Below are positions 17,677 through 26,465 of a DNA stretch of 64,000 nt, piece after piece. Every line of letters begins with the position of its first letter. Position 1 is the first letter of the stretch. Origin of the DNA: Pseudomonas entomophila (GTDB lineage: Bacteria > Pseudomonadota > Gammaproteobacteria > Pseudomonadales > Pseudomonadaceae); the NCBI RefSeq assembly GCF_029193575.1, contig NZ_JARGCS010000024.1, forward strand, positions 62,001 through 126,000. Direction: 5' to 3'. Below the pieces are notes generated by a model. That model searched no databases, was not told where the DNA came from, and saw nothing but the letters and a program-made list of their open reading frames with translations. Made by a program: the position numbers and the translations under genes.

Positions 17677-19080
17677 GTGAGCTTCCTCTCGATCGAATTC
17701 GGCCTCTGTTTCACGCTGTTCTTCATCCTCTACTGGAGCCTGTGCTGGAGCGTGCGCCTGCAGAACCTGCTGCTGCTGGCCGCCAGCTACGGGCTGGTGG
17801 CGAGTTTCAGCCTGCCTGCGTTGGGCATCCTGCTCGGCTACAGCGCGCTGGTGCATGTACTTGGACGGCTGGCCGCGCGCCACCCGGGGCGCGGGTTCAA
17901 CACCGTGCTGCTCTTGGCGCTGGTGCTGGGCTGCTTCTACCTGTTCAAGTACCAGGCCTTCTTCGTCGAAGGCGCCCAGGCCGCGCTGGCGGCGGCGGGG
18001 CTGACGGTGTCGCTGCCGATCGTCGAGGTGCTGGCGCCGATCGGCCTGTCGTTCTATGCCTTCCACTCGGTCAGCTACCTGGTGTCGGTCAACCGCCGCG
18101 AGTTGGCGCCGGTTGCGGCGCTGGACGTGGCGTTGTACCTGGCGTTCTTCCCCAGCCTGGTCGCCGGGCCGGTGAACCGCGCGGCGCACCTGTTGCCGCA
18201 GATCCGCCCCACGGCCATGCGCCAGGTACTGGAGCCACAACGCGCGCTGGGGCTGATCGCTCTGGCGGTGGTCAAGCTGTTCCTGCTGGGTGGCTGGTTG
18301 GCCAGCACCTGGGTCGACCCGGTGTTCGACACCCCCGGCAGCTACACCCCGGAACAGGTGCTGCTGAGCGTTTATGGCTACAGCTTCCTGATCTATTTCA
18401 ACTTCAGCGGCTACACCAACCTGGTCACCGGCATCGCCCTGCTGTTGGGGTTCCGCCTGCCGGAGAACTTCGACGCGCCGTATGCCGCGCGCAACCTCAA
18501 GGCGTTCTGGGGGCGTTGGCACATCAGCCTGTCGCGGTTCATCCGCGATTACGTGTACATCCCCCTGGGTGGCAACCGCCGGGGTGCATGGCGCGGCAAT
18601 CTGAACATGCTGCTGGCGATGCTGGTATCGGGGTTGTGGCATGGCGCCAGCGCCAACTTCCTGATCTGGGGCGCCCTGCACGGCGTGGGACTGGCGCTGT
18701 ACAAGCTGTTCGACGCACTGCTGCCTGGCTTCGCGCGGGCACCCGGCAGCGACCTGCTGGCGCGGCTGCTGACATTCCACTACGTGGCTTTCGCCTGGAT
18801 CTTCTTCCGCAGCCCGACCCTGGGCGGCGCCTGGGAGATGCTCGACGCCATCACCGGGGTCAGCCTGGCCGGGCTGAACTCGGCCACTGGCGCGCTGCTG
18901 CTGGGCTGCGTGTTGTACGTGGCGAGTTATCCACAATGGCTGATGTTGCTGCGCCAGGGCTCCGCCGCCAGCCAGCGCCTGCCTTGGGCCTTGTACCCAG
19001 TGCCGTTGGCGGTGTTCATGGCGCTGGTGATCTTCGCGTCGCAATCGGGTGTGCCGGGGTTCATCTATGCAAGCTTCTGA
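17677..19080 (+). CDS. MBOAT family O-acyltransferase (AlgI-like)
   Basis: A 467-residue polytopic membrane protein starting at GTG. Family marks are the segment FNFSGYTN, the conserved FWGRWHISLSRFIRDYVYIP and the catalytic histidine in LVSGLWHGASANF. AlgI-like MBOATs move acetyl groups across the inner membrane for O-acetylation of polysaccharide or peptidoglycan. Two SGNH-fold genes follow and overlap or nearly touch it, matching an MBOAT/SGNH acetylation pair. No polysaccharide synthesis genes are adjacent, so the acceptor is unknown. Confidence 0.92.
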   Translation: MSFLSIEFGLCFTLFFILYWSLCWSVRLQNLLLLAASYGLVASFSLPALGILLGYSALVHVLGRLAARHPGRGFNTVLLLALVLGCFYLFKYQAFFVEGAQAALAAAGLTVSLPIVEVLAPIGLSFYAFHSVSYLVSVNRRELAPVAALDVALYLAFFPSLVAGPVNRAAHLLPQIRPTAMRQVLEPQRALGLIALAVVKLFLLGGWLASTWVDPVFDTPGSYTPEQVLLSVYGYSFLIYFNFSGYTNLVTGIALLLGFRLPENFDAPYAARNLKAFWGRWHISLSRFIRDYVYIPLGGNRRGAWRGNLNMLLAMLVSGLWHGASANFLIWGALHGVGLALYKLFDALLPGFARAPGSDLLARLLTFHYVAFAWIFFRSPTLGGAWEMLDAITGVSLAGLNSATGALLLGCVLYVASYPQWLMLLRQGSAASQRLPWALYPVPLAVFMALVIFASQSGVPGFIYASF

Positions 19081-20125
19081 TAGCCGCCAACTGTTGCGGG
19101 CGCAACTGGGCGCGGCCCGCGCGCTGTATGCGATCGTCGTGGCCAGCCTGTTGCTGTTCTGGTTCAACCAGGACTCGATCAGCCTGTATTGCCAGCAAAA
19201 ATACCACCGCAGCTGCGAGCTGCCGGCGCTCGGCCAATGGCCGGCGTGGCGCCTGGGGGCCGGGTTGAACAGTGCCTTGGGCGAAGGGCGTGACAGTTTC
19301 GTCGCGAGCCTGGAGCGCCAGGCTCGCGAGGCCGAGGCCCCACCGGTGCAAGAGCTGCCGGCGCCGATGCCGGTGGTCACGGTCAACCTCGATGCGCCTG
19401 CCCGGCCAGCGCCCGTGGCGGTCGTCACGCCGGTTATGGCGCACGCCCCACAGCAGCCCGGCACACTGGTCAGCCTGGCCTCGGGCGATACGGTGTTCCT
19501 GGTCGGCGACTCGCTGATGCAGGGCGTGGCGCCGCACCTGGCCAACAGCCTGCGCAAGCGCCACCAGGTGCGCACCGTCAACCTCAGTCGGCAGAGCACG
19601 GGCCTGGCCTACCCCGGCTTCTTCAACTGGCCGCGCACGGTCGCCGAAACCCTGGCCAACAGCCCGGACATCCGCCTGATGGTGGTGTTCCTCGGCCCCA
19701 ACGACCCCTGGGACATGCCCCAGGGCAAGGGCAAGCCGTTCCTGCGCTTCAAGTCGCCGGAATGGGAGGCGGCCTACCGCGAGCGCATCGACGCGGTCCT
19801 CGAACAGGCGCGCGAGCATCGGGTGGAGGTGCTCTGGGTTGGCCCGCCGAACATGGAGAAGGGGCGCCTGTCGACGGCCATGGGCTACCTCAGCGGCCTT
19901 TACCAGGAACGCGCGGCGCAGTTCGGCCAGCACTACGTCTCGGCCAATCCCATGCTCGGCTACCCCGACGAACAGTTCTCGTATACGGTGCAGGCGCCGG
20001 ACGGCGCGCGGGTCAAGGTTCGTGGCGACGACGGCATCCATTTCACCATTACCGGCCAGAAACTGATCGCCGAACACGTGCTGTCGCTGATCAGCTTCCC
20101 GGGCCTGACCGTTACAGGACACTGA
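19067..20125 (+). CDS. Membrane-anchored SGNH hydrolase/acyltransferase (DUF459-like)
   Basis: A 352-residue protein overlapping the MBOAT gene by 14 bp. A single N-terminal membrane segment (about residues 15-35) is followed by a proline-rich linker and a periplasmic SGNH domain. The catalytic blocks are VFLVGDSLMQGV (Ser), FLGPNDPW (Asn) and DGIHFT (Asp/His). It probably transfers or removes the acyl group delivered by the MBOAT protein. The N-terminus is chosen as MQASDSRQ; a slightly longer start inside the MBOAT gene lacks a better ribosome binding site. Confidence 0.85.
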   Translation: MQASDSRQLLRAQLGAARALYAIVVASLLLFWFNQDSISLYCQQKYHRSCELPALGQWPAWRLGAGLNSALGEGRDSFVASLERQAREAEAPPVQELPAPMPVVTVNLDAPARPAPVAVVTPVMAHAPQQPGTLVSLASGDTVFLVGDSLMQGVAPHLANSLRKRHQVRTVNLSRQSTGLAYPGFFNWPRTVAETLANSPDIRLMVVFLGPNDPWDMPQGKGKPFLRFKSPEWEAAYRERIDAVLEQAREHRVEVLWVGPPNMEKGRLSTAMGYLSGLYQERAAQFGQHYVSANPMLGYPDEQFSYTVQAPDGARVKVRGDDGIHFTITGQKLIAEHVLSLISFPGLTVTGH

Positions 20126-20126
20126 G

Positions 20127-21311
20127 ATGCGCCAATGGCATCACCTGCTGGGCCTGGCCCTGATGTTCGGCGCCTTGCCCGGCTGCAACGCCAGCCCGCC
20201 GGCCAAGCCTGCGGCCCAGGTGGCTGCGGCGCCCAGCCCGCGCGACGACGGCAACCTGGCGCTGTTCGCCGGCAAGCTGCGCAACGCCGGGCGGGCGCCG
20301 GTCGCCATCGTCCAGCTGGGCGACTCGCACACCGCCGCCGACCTGTTCAGCGGCGAGCTGCGCCGCCTGTTGCAGGCACGCTATGGCGACGGTGGCATCG
20401 GTTTGCTGCCGGCCACGGCGGTGCCGGGCACGCGCAATGACCGGGTGATCATCGACAGCGACCGCCGCCAGTGGCAGTTGGTGTCGGCACGCAACCAGCA
20501 AAGCAGCCAGTTCCCCTTGGGCGGCTACCTGTCGTTGCCGCTGGTCGATCGCCCCTCCGTGGCCTTGCGTCCGCGCGACCCCGACGCGCAGCGCTACCGG
20601 GTCTCGGCGTTGTACCAGGCCAGCCGCAACAGCACCCTGGTGGCGGCGGGCACACAGCGGCGCATGCTGCCCGCCAGCGACGGTCAATGGCGCCTGAGCC
20701 CGGCGTTCGTCAACCTCGGCCTGCCCCTGCAGCTAGGCGTGGAAGGCGCGCAAGGCGTGGCCTTGGGTGGCTGGTACGTGCAAGGGCAGAAAAGCGCCGG
20801 GGTGACCTATTCGGCGCTGGGCATCAATGGCGCGCGCCAGGACGTGGTGGACAAGTGGCAGCCGGGCTGGCAGCAGACCCTGGTGGCGTTGCGCCCAGAC
20901 CTGGTGATCCTCGCCTACGGCACCAACGAGGCTTTCGACGACACCCTCGACCTGGCGCTGTACCAGGCGCAGCTCGACGCCACCCTCACGCGCCTGCGCC
21001 AGGACCTGCCCAAGGCGGCGATCCTGCTGGTCGGGCCGCCGGATTCGATCAAGCAGCGCAAGGCGCGCTCGTGCGCGGCGCGCCAGCCCCGGCCATTGGC
21101 CGATGTGGTGCGTATCCAGCGGCAGTTGGCGCAGCGGCACAAGGCGCTGTTCTGGGATTGGCAGGGGTACATGGGCGGGCCGTGTTCGATCGCGGCGTGG
21201 CAGGCCGGTGGCTTGGCGCGGCCTGACCTGGTGCACCTGACGGCCGAGGGGTATCGCAAGAGTGCGGCGGGGTTGTACGCCTTCTTGAAGGGGCCGCTGG
21301 GGATACGCTGA
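20127..21311 (+). CDS. SGNH/GDSL-like lipoprotein esterase or acyltransferase
   Basis: A 394-residue secreted protein with signal peptide and lipobox ALPGC (Cys20). The SGNH blocks are VQLGDSHTAADLF, LAYGTNEAFDD and DLVHLTAEGY. The middle region, about residues 125-230, is beta-rich and resembles the carbohydrate-binding insert of PatB/Ape-like esterases. It starts 1 bp after the preceding SGNH gene. With MBOAT and the first SGNH protein it likely forms an envelope O-acetylation module; two SGNH partners suggest a transferase and an esterase, but which is which cannot be told from the sequence. Confidence 0.85.
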   Translation: MRQWHHLLGLALMFGALPGCNASPPAKPAAQVAAAPSPRDDGNLALFAGKLRNAGRAPVAIVQLGDSHTAADLFSGELRRLLQARYGDGGIGLLPATAVPGTRNDRVIIDSDRRQWQLVSARNQQSSQFPLGGYLSLPLVDRPSVALRPRDPDAQRYRVSALYQASRNSTLVAAGTQRRMLPASDGQWRLSPAFVNLGLPLQLGVEGAQGVALGGWYVQGQKSAGVTYSALGINGARQDVVDKWQPGWQQTLVALRPDLVILAYGTNEAFDDTLDLALYQAQLDATLTRLRQDLPKAAILLVGPPDSIKQRKARSCAARQPRPLADVVRIQRQLAQRHKALFWDWQGYMGGPCSIAAWQAGGLARPDLVHLTAEGYRKSAAGLYAFLKGPLGIR

Positions 21312-21334
21312 GGATGGCCGGGGCGTAGCCCCGG

Positions 21335-21410
21335 ATCGCGGGGCAAGCCCGCACACACGGGTACCGCGCAGCCCTTGCGAACGGCGGGGGGACCTGTGGG
21401 GCGGGCCCCT
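21335..21410. repeat. REP element with degenerate mate
   Basis: ATCGCGGGGCAAGCCCGC at 21335 is a standard REP core; a weaker inverted copy (CCTGTGGGGCGGGCCCC) follows in the gap between two convergent genes. Confidence 0.7.
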
Positions 21411-21418
21411 GCGCTCTA

Positions 21419-22060
21419 TCAGGCTGGCTCGGCCTCGCGCTCGAGCAGCGCTTCCCGATACCGCGCCAGCTCCTCGATGGTCAGCACCGGCAGGTTGTAC
21501 TGCCGCGCATACACCGCCACCTGCTCGCCGCGGGCCATGCTGCCGTCGGGGTTCATCAACTCGCACAGCACCGCCGCCGGGCGCAGGCCGGCCAGGCGCG
21601 CCAGGTCCACCGAGCCTTCGGTGTGGCCACGCCGGGCCAGCACGCCGCCGTTGCGCGCGCGCAGCGGGAATACATGGCCTGGGCTGACGATATGCCGCTG
21701 CTGCGCGGTCGAGCGCAGCGCCGCTTCGATGGTGGTGATGCGGTCCTGGGCCGACACACCGGTGCTGACGCCTTCGGCCGCCTCGATGCTGACGGTGAAG
21801 CCGGTGCCATGGCGGGCCTGGTTGTTCTGCACCATCGGCGCCAACTGCAGGGCGTCGACCGTGGTCTCGTCCAGGCACAGGCAAACGATGCCGCTGCAAT
21901 CGCGGATCATCATCGCCATGGTCTGCAACGACAGGTTTTCGGCCGCGGCGACGATATCGGCTTCGTCCTCACGGTCGTCGTCGTCGAGCAGCAGCACGGG
22001 GCGCCCGGCCTGGAAGGCGGCGATGGCGGCGGTGACGTTGGGGAATGCGGGGTGTGGCAT
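21419..22060 (-). CDS. ribB: 3,4-dihydroxy-2-butanone-4-phosphate synthase (stand-alone, riboswitch-controlled)
   Basis: A 213-residue single-domain DHBP synthase with [29 protein letters not shown] and [14 protein letters not shown]. It converts ribulose 5-phosphate to DHBP for riboflavin. The start at 22060 follows GAGGAG at optimal distance. It is a second copy of the function already present in the RibBA protein, but is monocistronic and lies 86 bp downstream of an FMN riboswitch, so it is the flavin-responsive copy. The acidic motif reads REDEAD where RibBA has RENEGD, a mark of the riboswitch-linked RibB group. Confidence 0.96.
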   Translation of the reverse strand: MPHPAFPNVTAAIAAFQAGRPVLLLDDDDREDEADIVAAAENLSLQTMAMMIRDCSGIVCLCLDETTVDALQLAPMVQNNQARHGTGFTVSIEAAEGVSTGVSAQDRITTIEAALRSTAQQRHIVSPGHVFPLRARNGGVLARRGHTEGSVDLARLAGLRPAAVLCELMNPDGSMARGEQVAVYARQYNLPVLTIEELARYREALLEREAEPA

Positions 22061-22145
22061 GAAACGCTCCTCGTGAATGATCGATGAACGTCTCGGGGCG
22101 AACAAAACGCGCGCGCAGGGGCGCCCGATGGCCCCTGCATGACGC

Positions 22146-22276
22146 CTTCTTTCATCCGGACTATGACCGTCGGCCCTGGAATCTCACCAGGTCTGCTGAC
22201 CCCCGGCATGGCCGGGGCGCTCGCGGGCTCATCTTTCGATTTACCGCCGGTGGGGACTTTCACCCCGCCCTGAAGA
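22146..22276 (-). ncRNA. FMN riboswitch (RFN element)
   Basis: On the minus strand the conserved RFN blocks appear in order: GGGTGAAAGTCCCCACCGGC, then AGCCCGCGAGC, then a long hairpin (CCCCGGC...GCCGGGG), then CTGGTGAGATTCCAG, GGCCGACGGTCATAGTCC and GGATGAAAGAAG. The closing stem CTTC/GAAG pairs the ends. FMN binding is expected to lower ribB expression, here probably by blocking initiation or by termination before 22060. Confidence 0.96.
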
Positions 22277-22375
22277 CCGCGCAAGCATACCCCAGCCCGC
22301 CACCCCGCTGGCAAGCGCACCGCCTACGACCTTCGGCGGTATCATGGTCGGCATGCCTCTTGTGGAACCCCTTTC

Positions 22376-23581
22376 ATGGACATTCTCGAAGTCGCCGGCG
22401 GCAAGCCGATCAAGCTATGGACCGACGGCGTGCCGGTCGAGGACGACGCCCGCCGCCAGTTGCTCAACACCGCGCGCATGCCATTCATCTTCAAGCACCT
22501 GGCGGTGATGCCCGACGTGCACCTGGGCAAGGGCTCGACCATCGGCAGCGTGATCCCCACCGTCGGCGCGATCATCCCCGCCGCCGTGGGCGTGGACATC
22601 GGCTGCGGCATGATCGCCGCCCGCACCTCGCTGCACGCCCGCGACCTGCCCGACAACCTGCATGGCCTGCGCAGCGCCATCGAAAAGGCGGTGCCCCACG
22701 GCAAGACCTTCGGCCGCCACGACCAGGGCGCCTGGAGCGATGTGCCGGCCCACGCGGACCAGGCCTGGCGCGCCCTGGCTGGGCGCTTCCGGGCGATCAC
22801 CGACAAGCACCCGCGCCTGGAGAAGACCAACAACCGCCACCACCTGGGCACCTTGGGCGGCGGCAACCACTTCATCGAGGTTTGCCTGGACCAGGCCGAG
22901 CGCGTCTGGTTCATGTTGCACAGCGGTTCGCGCGGGGTCGGCAACGCCATCGGCAACCTGTTCATCGAGCTGGCCCAGGCCGATATGCGCCAGCACCTGG
23001 CCAACCTGCCGGACAAGGACCTGGCCTATTTCGAGGAGGGCAGCCGGCATTTCGCCGACTACGTCGAGGCGCTGGAATGGGCCCAGGACTTCGCCCGGCA
23101 GAATCGCGAACTGATGATGCGCGCCGTGATCGACGCCGCACGCAAGGTGCTGGGCAGGCCGTTCGAGGCGCGCCTCGAGGCGGTCAACTGCCACCACAAC
23201 TACGTGCAGCGCGAGCGCCACTTCGGCCGCGAAGTACTGGTGACGCGCAAGGGCGCGGTGTCGGCGCAAAAGGGCGAGCTGGGCATCATCCCCGGCTCGA
23301 TGGGCGCCAAGAGCTTCATCGTCCGGGGCTTGGGCAACGAAGAGGCGTTCTGTTCCTGTAGCCATGGCGCAGGCAGGGTGATGAGCCGCACCAAGGCCAA
23401 GGGCCTGTTCAGCGTCGAGGACCAGCGCCGCGCCACCGCCCACGTGGAATGCCGCAAGGACAAGGACGTGATCGACGAGATCCCCATGGCCTACAAGGAC
23501 ATCGATGCGGTGATGCGAGCGCAGCGCGAGTTGGTGGAGGTGGTGCACACCTTGCGCCAGGTGGTGTGCGTGAAAGGCTGA
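22376..23581 (+). CDS. rtcB: RNA-splicing ligase RtcB
   Basis: A 401-residue protein with the RtcB metal and GMP-binding signatures MPDVHLGKGSTIGSV, VGVDIGCGM (Cys77), NNRHHLGTLGGGNHFIE and NCHHNYVQRE. RtcB joins 2',3'-cyclic phosphate and 5'-OH RNA ends using GTP and Mn, in RNA repair. No rtcA or rtcR is adjacent, which differs from the E. coli operon. It is transcribed divergently from the FMN-riboswitch ribB unit. Confidence 0.95.
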   Translation: MDILEVAGGKPIKLWTDGVPVEDDARRQLLNTARMPFIFKHLAVMPDVHLGKGSTIGSVIPTVGAIIPAAVGVDIGCGMIAARTSLHARDLPDNLHGLRSAIEKAVPHGKTFGRHDQGAWSDVPAHADQAWRALAGRFRAITDKHPRLEKTNNRHHLGTLGGGNHFIEVCLDQAERVWFMLHSGSRGVGNAIGNLFIELAQADMRQHLANLPDKDLAYFEEGSRHFADYVEALEWAQDFARQNRELMMRAVIDAARKVLGRPFEARLEAVNCHHNYVQRERHFGREVLVTRKGAVSAQKGELGIIPGSMGAKSFIVRGLGNEEAFCSCSHGAGRVMSRTKAKGLFSVEDQRRATAHVECRKDKDVIDEIPMAYKDIDAVMRAQRELVEVVHTLRQVVCVKG

Positions 23582-23588
23582 AGGCCGC

Positions 23589-23662
23589 ATCGCGGGGCCC
23601 ACAGGTTCACCGTTGGCCCTGAGAACTGCGGGGAACCTGCAGGCGCGGGCTTGCCCCGCGAT
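23589..23662. repeat. REP-type inverted pair
   Basis: ATCGCGGGGC at the left faces GGGCTTGCCCCGCGAT at the right, in the gap between two convergent genes. Confidence 0.8.
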
Positions 23663-23668
23663 TGGCCC

Positions 23669-25111
23669 TTACGCCAGGCGCGCGCCCAGCAACGGCGCCC
23701 ACTCCCTGACCCCGCTATTGATGTTGACCCGCCGCTCGACCCGCACCCGCGCGCCCTCGAAGGCCAGTTGCAACACATCGCGGAATGCCGAGCGGGGGTA
23801 GATCCACTCCATTTCCAAGCGATCGGCCGACACCCAGTGCGCGCCAGCGATCACTGGCGCGTCACGCAGCGAATAGCCGTGGTGCAGTTGCGCGCCCGGC
23901 ATCGAGCAGGTGCCGCTCAGCCATTGATCGAGGCCCACTTCGATGGCGTGGGTGCCCGTCTCATCGACCAGCTCCAGCACCAGGCGATCTGCCTGCTGGC
24001 GCAGGTTCAGGCGTTCGAGCCCATAGGGGTTGGCCTCCAGCGCATAGCTCAGCAGCGCGGGCAAGGGGGCGGTCGGCCGGGCGCTGGAGCGCAGGGGGCG
24101 TGGCGCGGCGAAGCGTTCGATGGTCTGGCGCAACCGTTCGTCGGCTTGCGCGCCCGCGCGCTCGCCCCGCAACGCGGCGCCCAGGTGGCGGTCGATGTAC
24201 GGTGTCACCACGGCGGACTTCTCCATCGCCCCGAACACCGCCAGGGTGGCGCGCTCGCCCGGGATCACCGCAGCCAGCTGCGCGAACACGCCCACGGCGC
24301 TGTAGCCGTTGGCCGGGCGGTCGGTCCACCAGTGGTAGCCGTAGCGGCTGCCTTCACCGCCTTGCGGGCGGGTCGCGGCGCTCACCCACTCCGCCGACAA
24401 CAGTTGGCGTCCCTGCCAGCGCCCACCCTCGCGGTGCAGCATGGCGAGCTTCAGGACATCCAGTGGCCGCGCGGTCAGGCCGTTGCCGCCGGGGTTGATG
24501 CCGTCTGGGCTGATGTCCCAGCTTTCCCCGGCGAAGCCCAGGGGCTGGAACAGCCGTGGCGTGAGGTACTGGTGCAGGGTCTGGCCGGTCACCTGGGTGA
24601 GGATCGCCGACAGCATGTAGCTGGCGGCGCTGGTGTAGACGAACGCCGTGCCCGGCTCGCTGACCAGTGGAATGCGGAAGAACTCCTCGACCCAGCTGCC
24701 GTCGATGCCGCGCCACACCGAGCCCGAGGTGTTGCCGCCGTGGCCGGTGCGCATGGTCAGCAACTGCTCGACGGTGATGCCGGCGCTACGCGGGTCGCTG
24801 GCCCGTGCGGCGGCTTCGGGGAAGAAGCGCGACAGCGGGTCGTTCAGGCGCAGCAGGCCGTCGTCGATGGCCAGGCCGATGGCGCAGGCGGCGAAGCTCT
24901 TGGTGATCGAGTGGGTCACCCGCGGGGTATGGGCGTTGTACGGCCAGCGCCAGGCGTCCACGGCGAGCAGGCCGTCGCGCTCGATCATCACCCCGTGCAC
25001 CTCCAGGCCCGCTTCCTGCACCGCCTCCAGGAAGTCGGCGACCGCGTGGCCATCGATGCCCAGGGTGGAGGGCGCGGCGGTGGGCAGGTCGAAGGCGTTT
25101 GACTCAGGCAT
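23669..25111 (-). CDS. Serine hydrolase, beta-lactamase (class C-like) family
   Basis: A 480-residue enzyme without a signal peptide, hence probably cytoplasmic. The active site is Ser68-x-x-Lys71 (HSITKSF), with the YTS triad residue near 157 and a YHWWT segment later. The last 130 residues form an extra beta-rich domain. The start at 25111 is set by GAGGA 6 bp upstream. This family includes esterases, amidases and D-aminopeptidases rather than drug-resistance enzymes. It lies 32 bp beyond a LysR gene and beside a peptide importer, so hydrolysis of an imported ester or amide is a reasonable guess. Confidence 0.85.
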   Translation of the reverse strand: MPESNAFDLPTAAPSTLGIDGHAVADFLEAVQEAGLEVHGVMIERDGLLAVDAWRWPYNAHTPRVTHSITKSFAACAIGLAIDDGLLRLNDPLSRFFPEAAARASDPRSAGITVEQLLTMRTGHGGNTSGSVWRGIDGSWVEEFFRIPLVSEPGTAFVYTSAASYMLSAILTQVTGQTLHQYLTPRLFQPLGFAGESWDISPDGINPGGNGLTARPLDVLKLAMLHREGGRWQGRQLLSAEWVSAATRPQGGEGSRYGYHWWTDRPANGYSAVGVFAQLAAVIPGERATLAVFGAMEKSAVVTPYIDRHLGAALRGERAGAQADERLRQTIERFAAPRPLRSSARPTAPLPALLSYALEANPYGLERLNLRQQADRLVLELVDETGTHAIEVGLDQWLSGTCSMPGAQLHHGYSLRDAPVIAGAHWVSADRLEMEWIYPRSAFRDVLQLAFEGARVRVERRVNINSGVREWAPLLGARLA

Positions 25112-25142
25112 GGGCATTCCTCGTGGGTTCGGGGGCGGAGGG

Positions 25143-26060
25143 TCAGTCGGCGGAGCGCGGGTGGACCAGACGGCTGTACGACACCAGCATGCCGATGAAC
25201 ACCTGCGCCACGCTGGTCAGGGTGGCGTTCTTGCGGGTGATCAGGGCGACGTCGCGGTGGCTCAGGCGCTCCTCGATGGGGATCTGGATCAACGACGAGG
25301 AGAACAGCTTCAGCGACGGGATGATCTCCGGCTCGATGGTCAGGTAGTCGGTCTCGGCGACAATGTGCAGGGTTTCCAGCAGCGATTCGGTGGTAATGCC
25401 GATCTTCGGCGCACCCAGCCCGTGCGAGCGGAACAGCTCGATCAGGCGGCTTTCGGCACCGCCGACCAGGCCGTCGCGGCGCACGCTGATCCATTTGCAC
25501 TGGGTCAGGTCGCGCACCGAGCGGGCGTCGCGCAGCGGGTGGTCGCGGCGCGCCAGCACCCCGGCGCGCGAGGCGTGCAGGCGCTGGATCGACAGGTCGA
25601 TCTCCGCCACATGGGCGGGCAGGGCGCACAGGGCGAAGTCCAGGCGGCCTTCGCGCAGCTTCTCTATAAGGGTTTTCGACGAACCGCTGGTGACTTCCAG
25701 GCGCGTTTGTGGATGCTGTGCGGTAAAGCTCTCGAACACCGGCACCAGCAACTCCGCCAGCGGCTCGGAGGTCACGCCCAGGGCCACATGGCCCTGCGGT
25801 TCGCTGAGGGCGCGCACGTCGGCCATGGCGCGGTCGCAGTCGTGGAGGATGGCGCGGGCATGGGCGATGAAGCGCTGGCCGCTGTCGCTCAGCTTGATGC
25901 CCTGGTTGGTGCGGTGCAGCAGCGGCGCGCCAAGCTCGCGCTCCAGTGCCTGCACCGACTGGGTCAGGGTGCTCTGGGCAATGTTCAGTTGGCGGGCCGC
26001 GGCCCGGAAGCTGCCCATGTCGACCACGGAGCAAAAGGCGCGCAGGTGGGTCAAGGTCAT
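25143..26060 (-). CDS. LysR family transcriptional regulator
   Basis: A 305-residue regulator. The winged helix-turn-helix is at residues 1-60 (LRAFCSVVDMGSFRAAARQL ... QSTLTQSVQALERELG) and the effector-binding domain runs from about 88 to 295. The start at 26060 has GGAG upstream; a longer frame lacks family similarity. It is divergent from the peptide ABC operon and co-directional with the serine hydrolase gene, so it probably controls both. A palindrome at 26285 is a candidate site. Confidence 0.93.
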   Translation of the reverse strand: MTLTHLRAFCSVVDMGSFRAAARQLNIAQSTLTQSVQALERELGAPLLHRTNQGIKLSDSGQRFIAHARAILHDCDRAMADVRALSEPQGHVALGVTSEPLAELLVPVFESFTAQHPQTRLEVTSGSSKTLIEKLREGRLDFALCALPAHVAEIDLSIQRLHASRAGVLARRDHPLRDARSVRDLTQCKWISVRRDGLVGGAESRLIELFRSHGLGAPKIGITTESLLETLHIVAETDYLTIEPEIIPSLKLFSSSLIQIPIEERLSHRDVALITRKNATLTSVAQVFIGMLVSYSRLVHPRSAD

Positions 26061-26465
26061 CGGTCGTGCTCCGCGAAAGGGTGCATTGGATGGCTGCCAT
26101 GGTAGAGAGCGATCGCTAAAGCTGTCAGCACGCTTTTGCAGATCCCGATTGTTTTGTTGGATCATCCGCGCCGCCGGTGCTTCCCGCGTTGAGCCTTGTT
26201 GCAGGGCCTTTTCCGGCGCCCTCTACGTAGATACTTAGGGAAAGCAACGAATTTAACGATTGCATAAGACGCTCATGATCGGAAATTGCGTGCTTACGCA
26301 ATGCCGCCGGCTGAGACACGATGGCCTGGCACGGCTACTGAGGCCCCAAGGCGCGCATCGCCTTGGGTCTCGGTCATAAAAACAACAACGAGTTCCCGAA
26401 TCGGGCATCACGACTTTTCGTAGCATCTGCCCCCGATTGTATGAACTCGAGCTGGAGGGGATACC
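26061..26465. promoter_or_regulatory. Intergenic control region between LysR gene and ABC operon
   Basis: This 405-bp gap holds no convincing gene. It contains the palindrome listed separately at 26285-26302, an AT-rich stretch around 26225-26290, and a strong ribosome binding site (CTGGAGGGGA) just before the TTG start of the binding-protein gene. Confidence 0.6.
26285..26302. promoter_or_regulatory. Candidate LysR operator
   Basis: ATTGCGT gctt ACGCAAT is a perfect 7-bp inverted repeat with a 4-bp spacer. It contains a T-N11-A type core, the usual shape of LysR sites, and lies between the divergent regulator and ABC operon. Confidence 0.5.
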
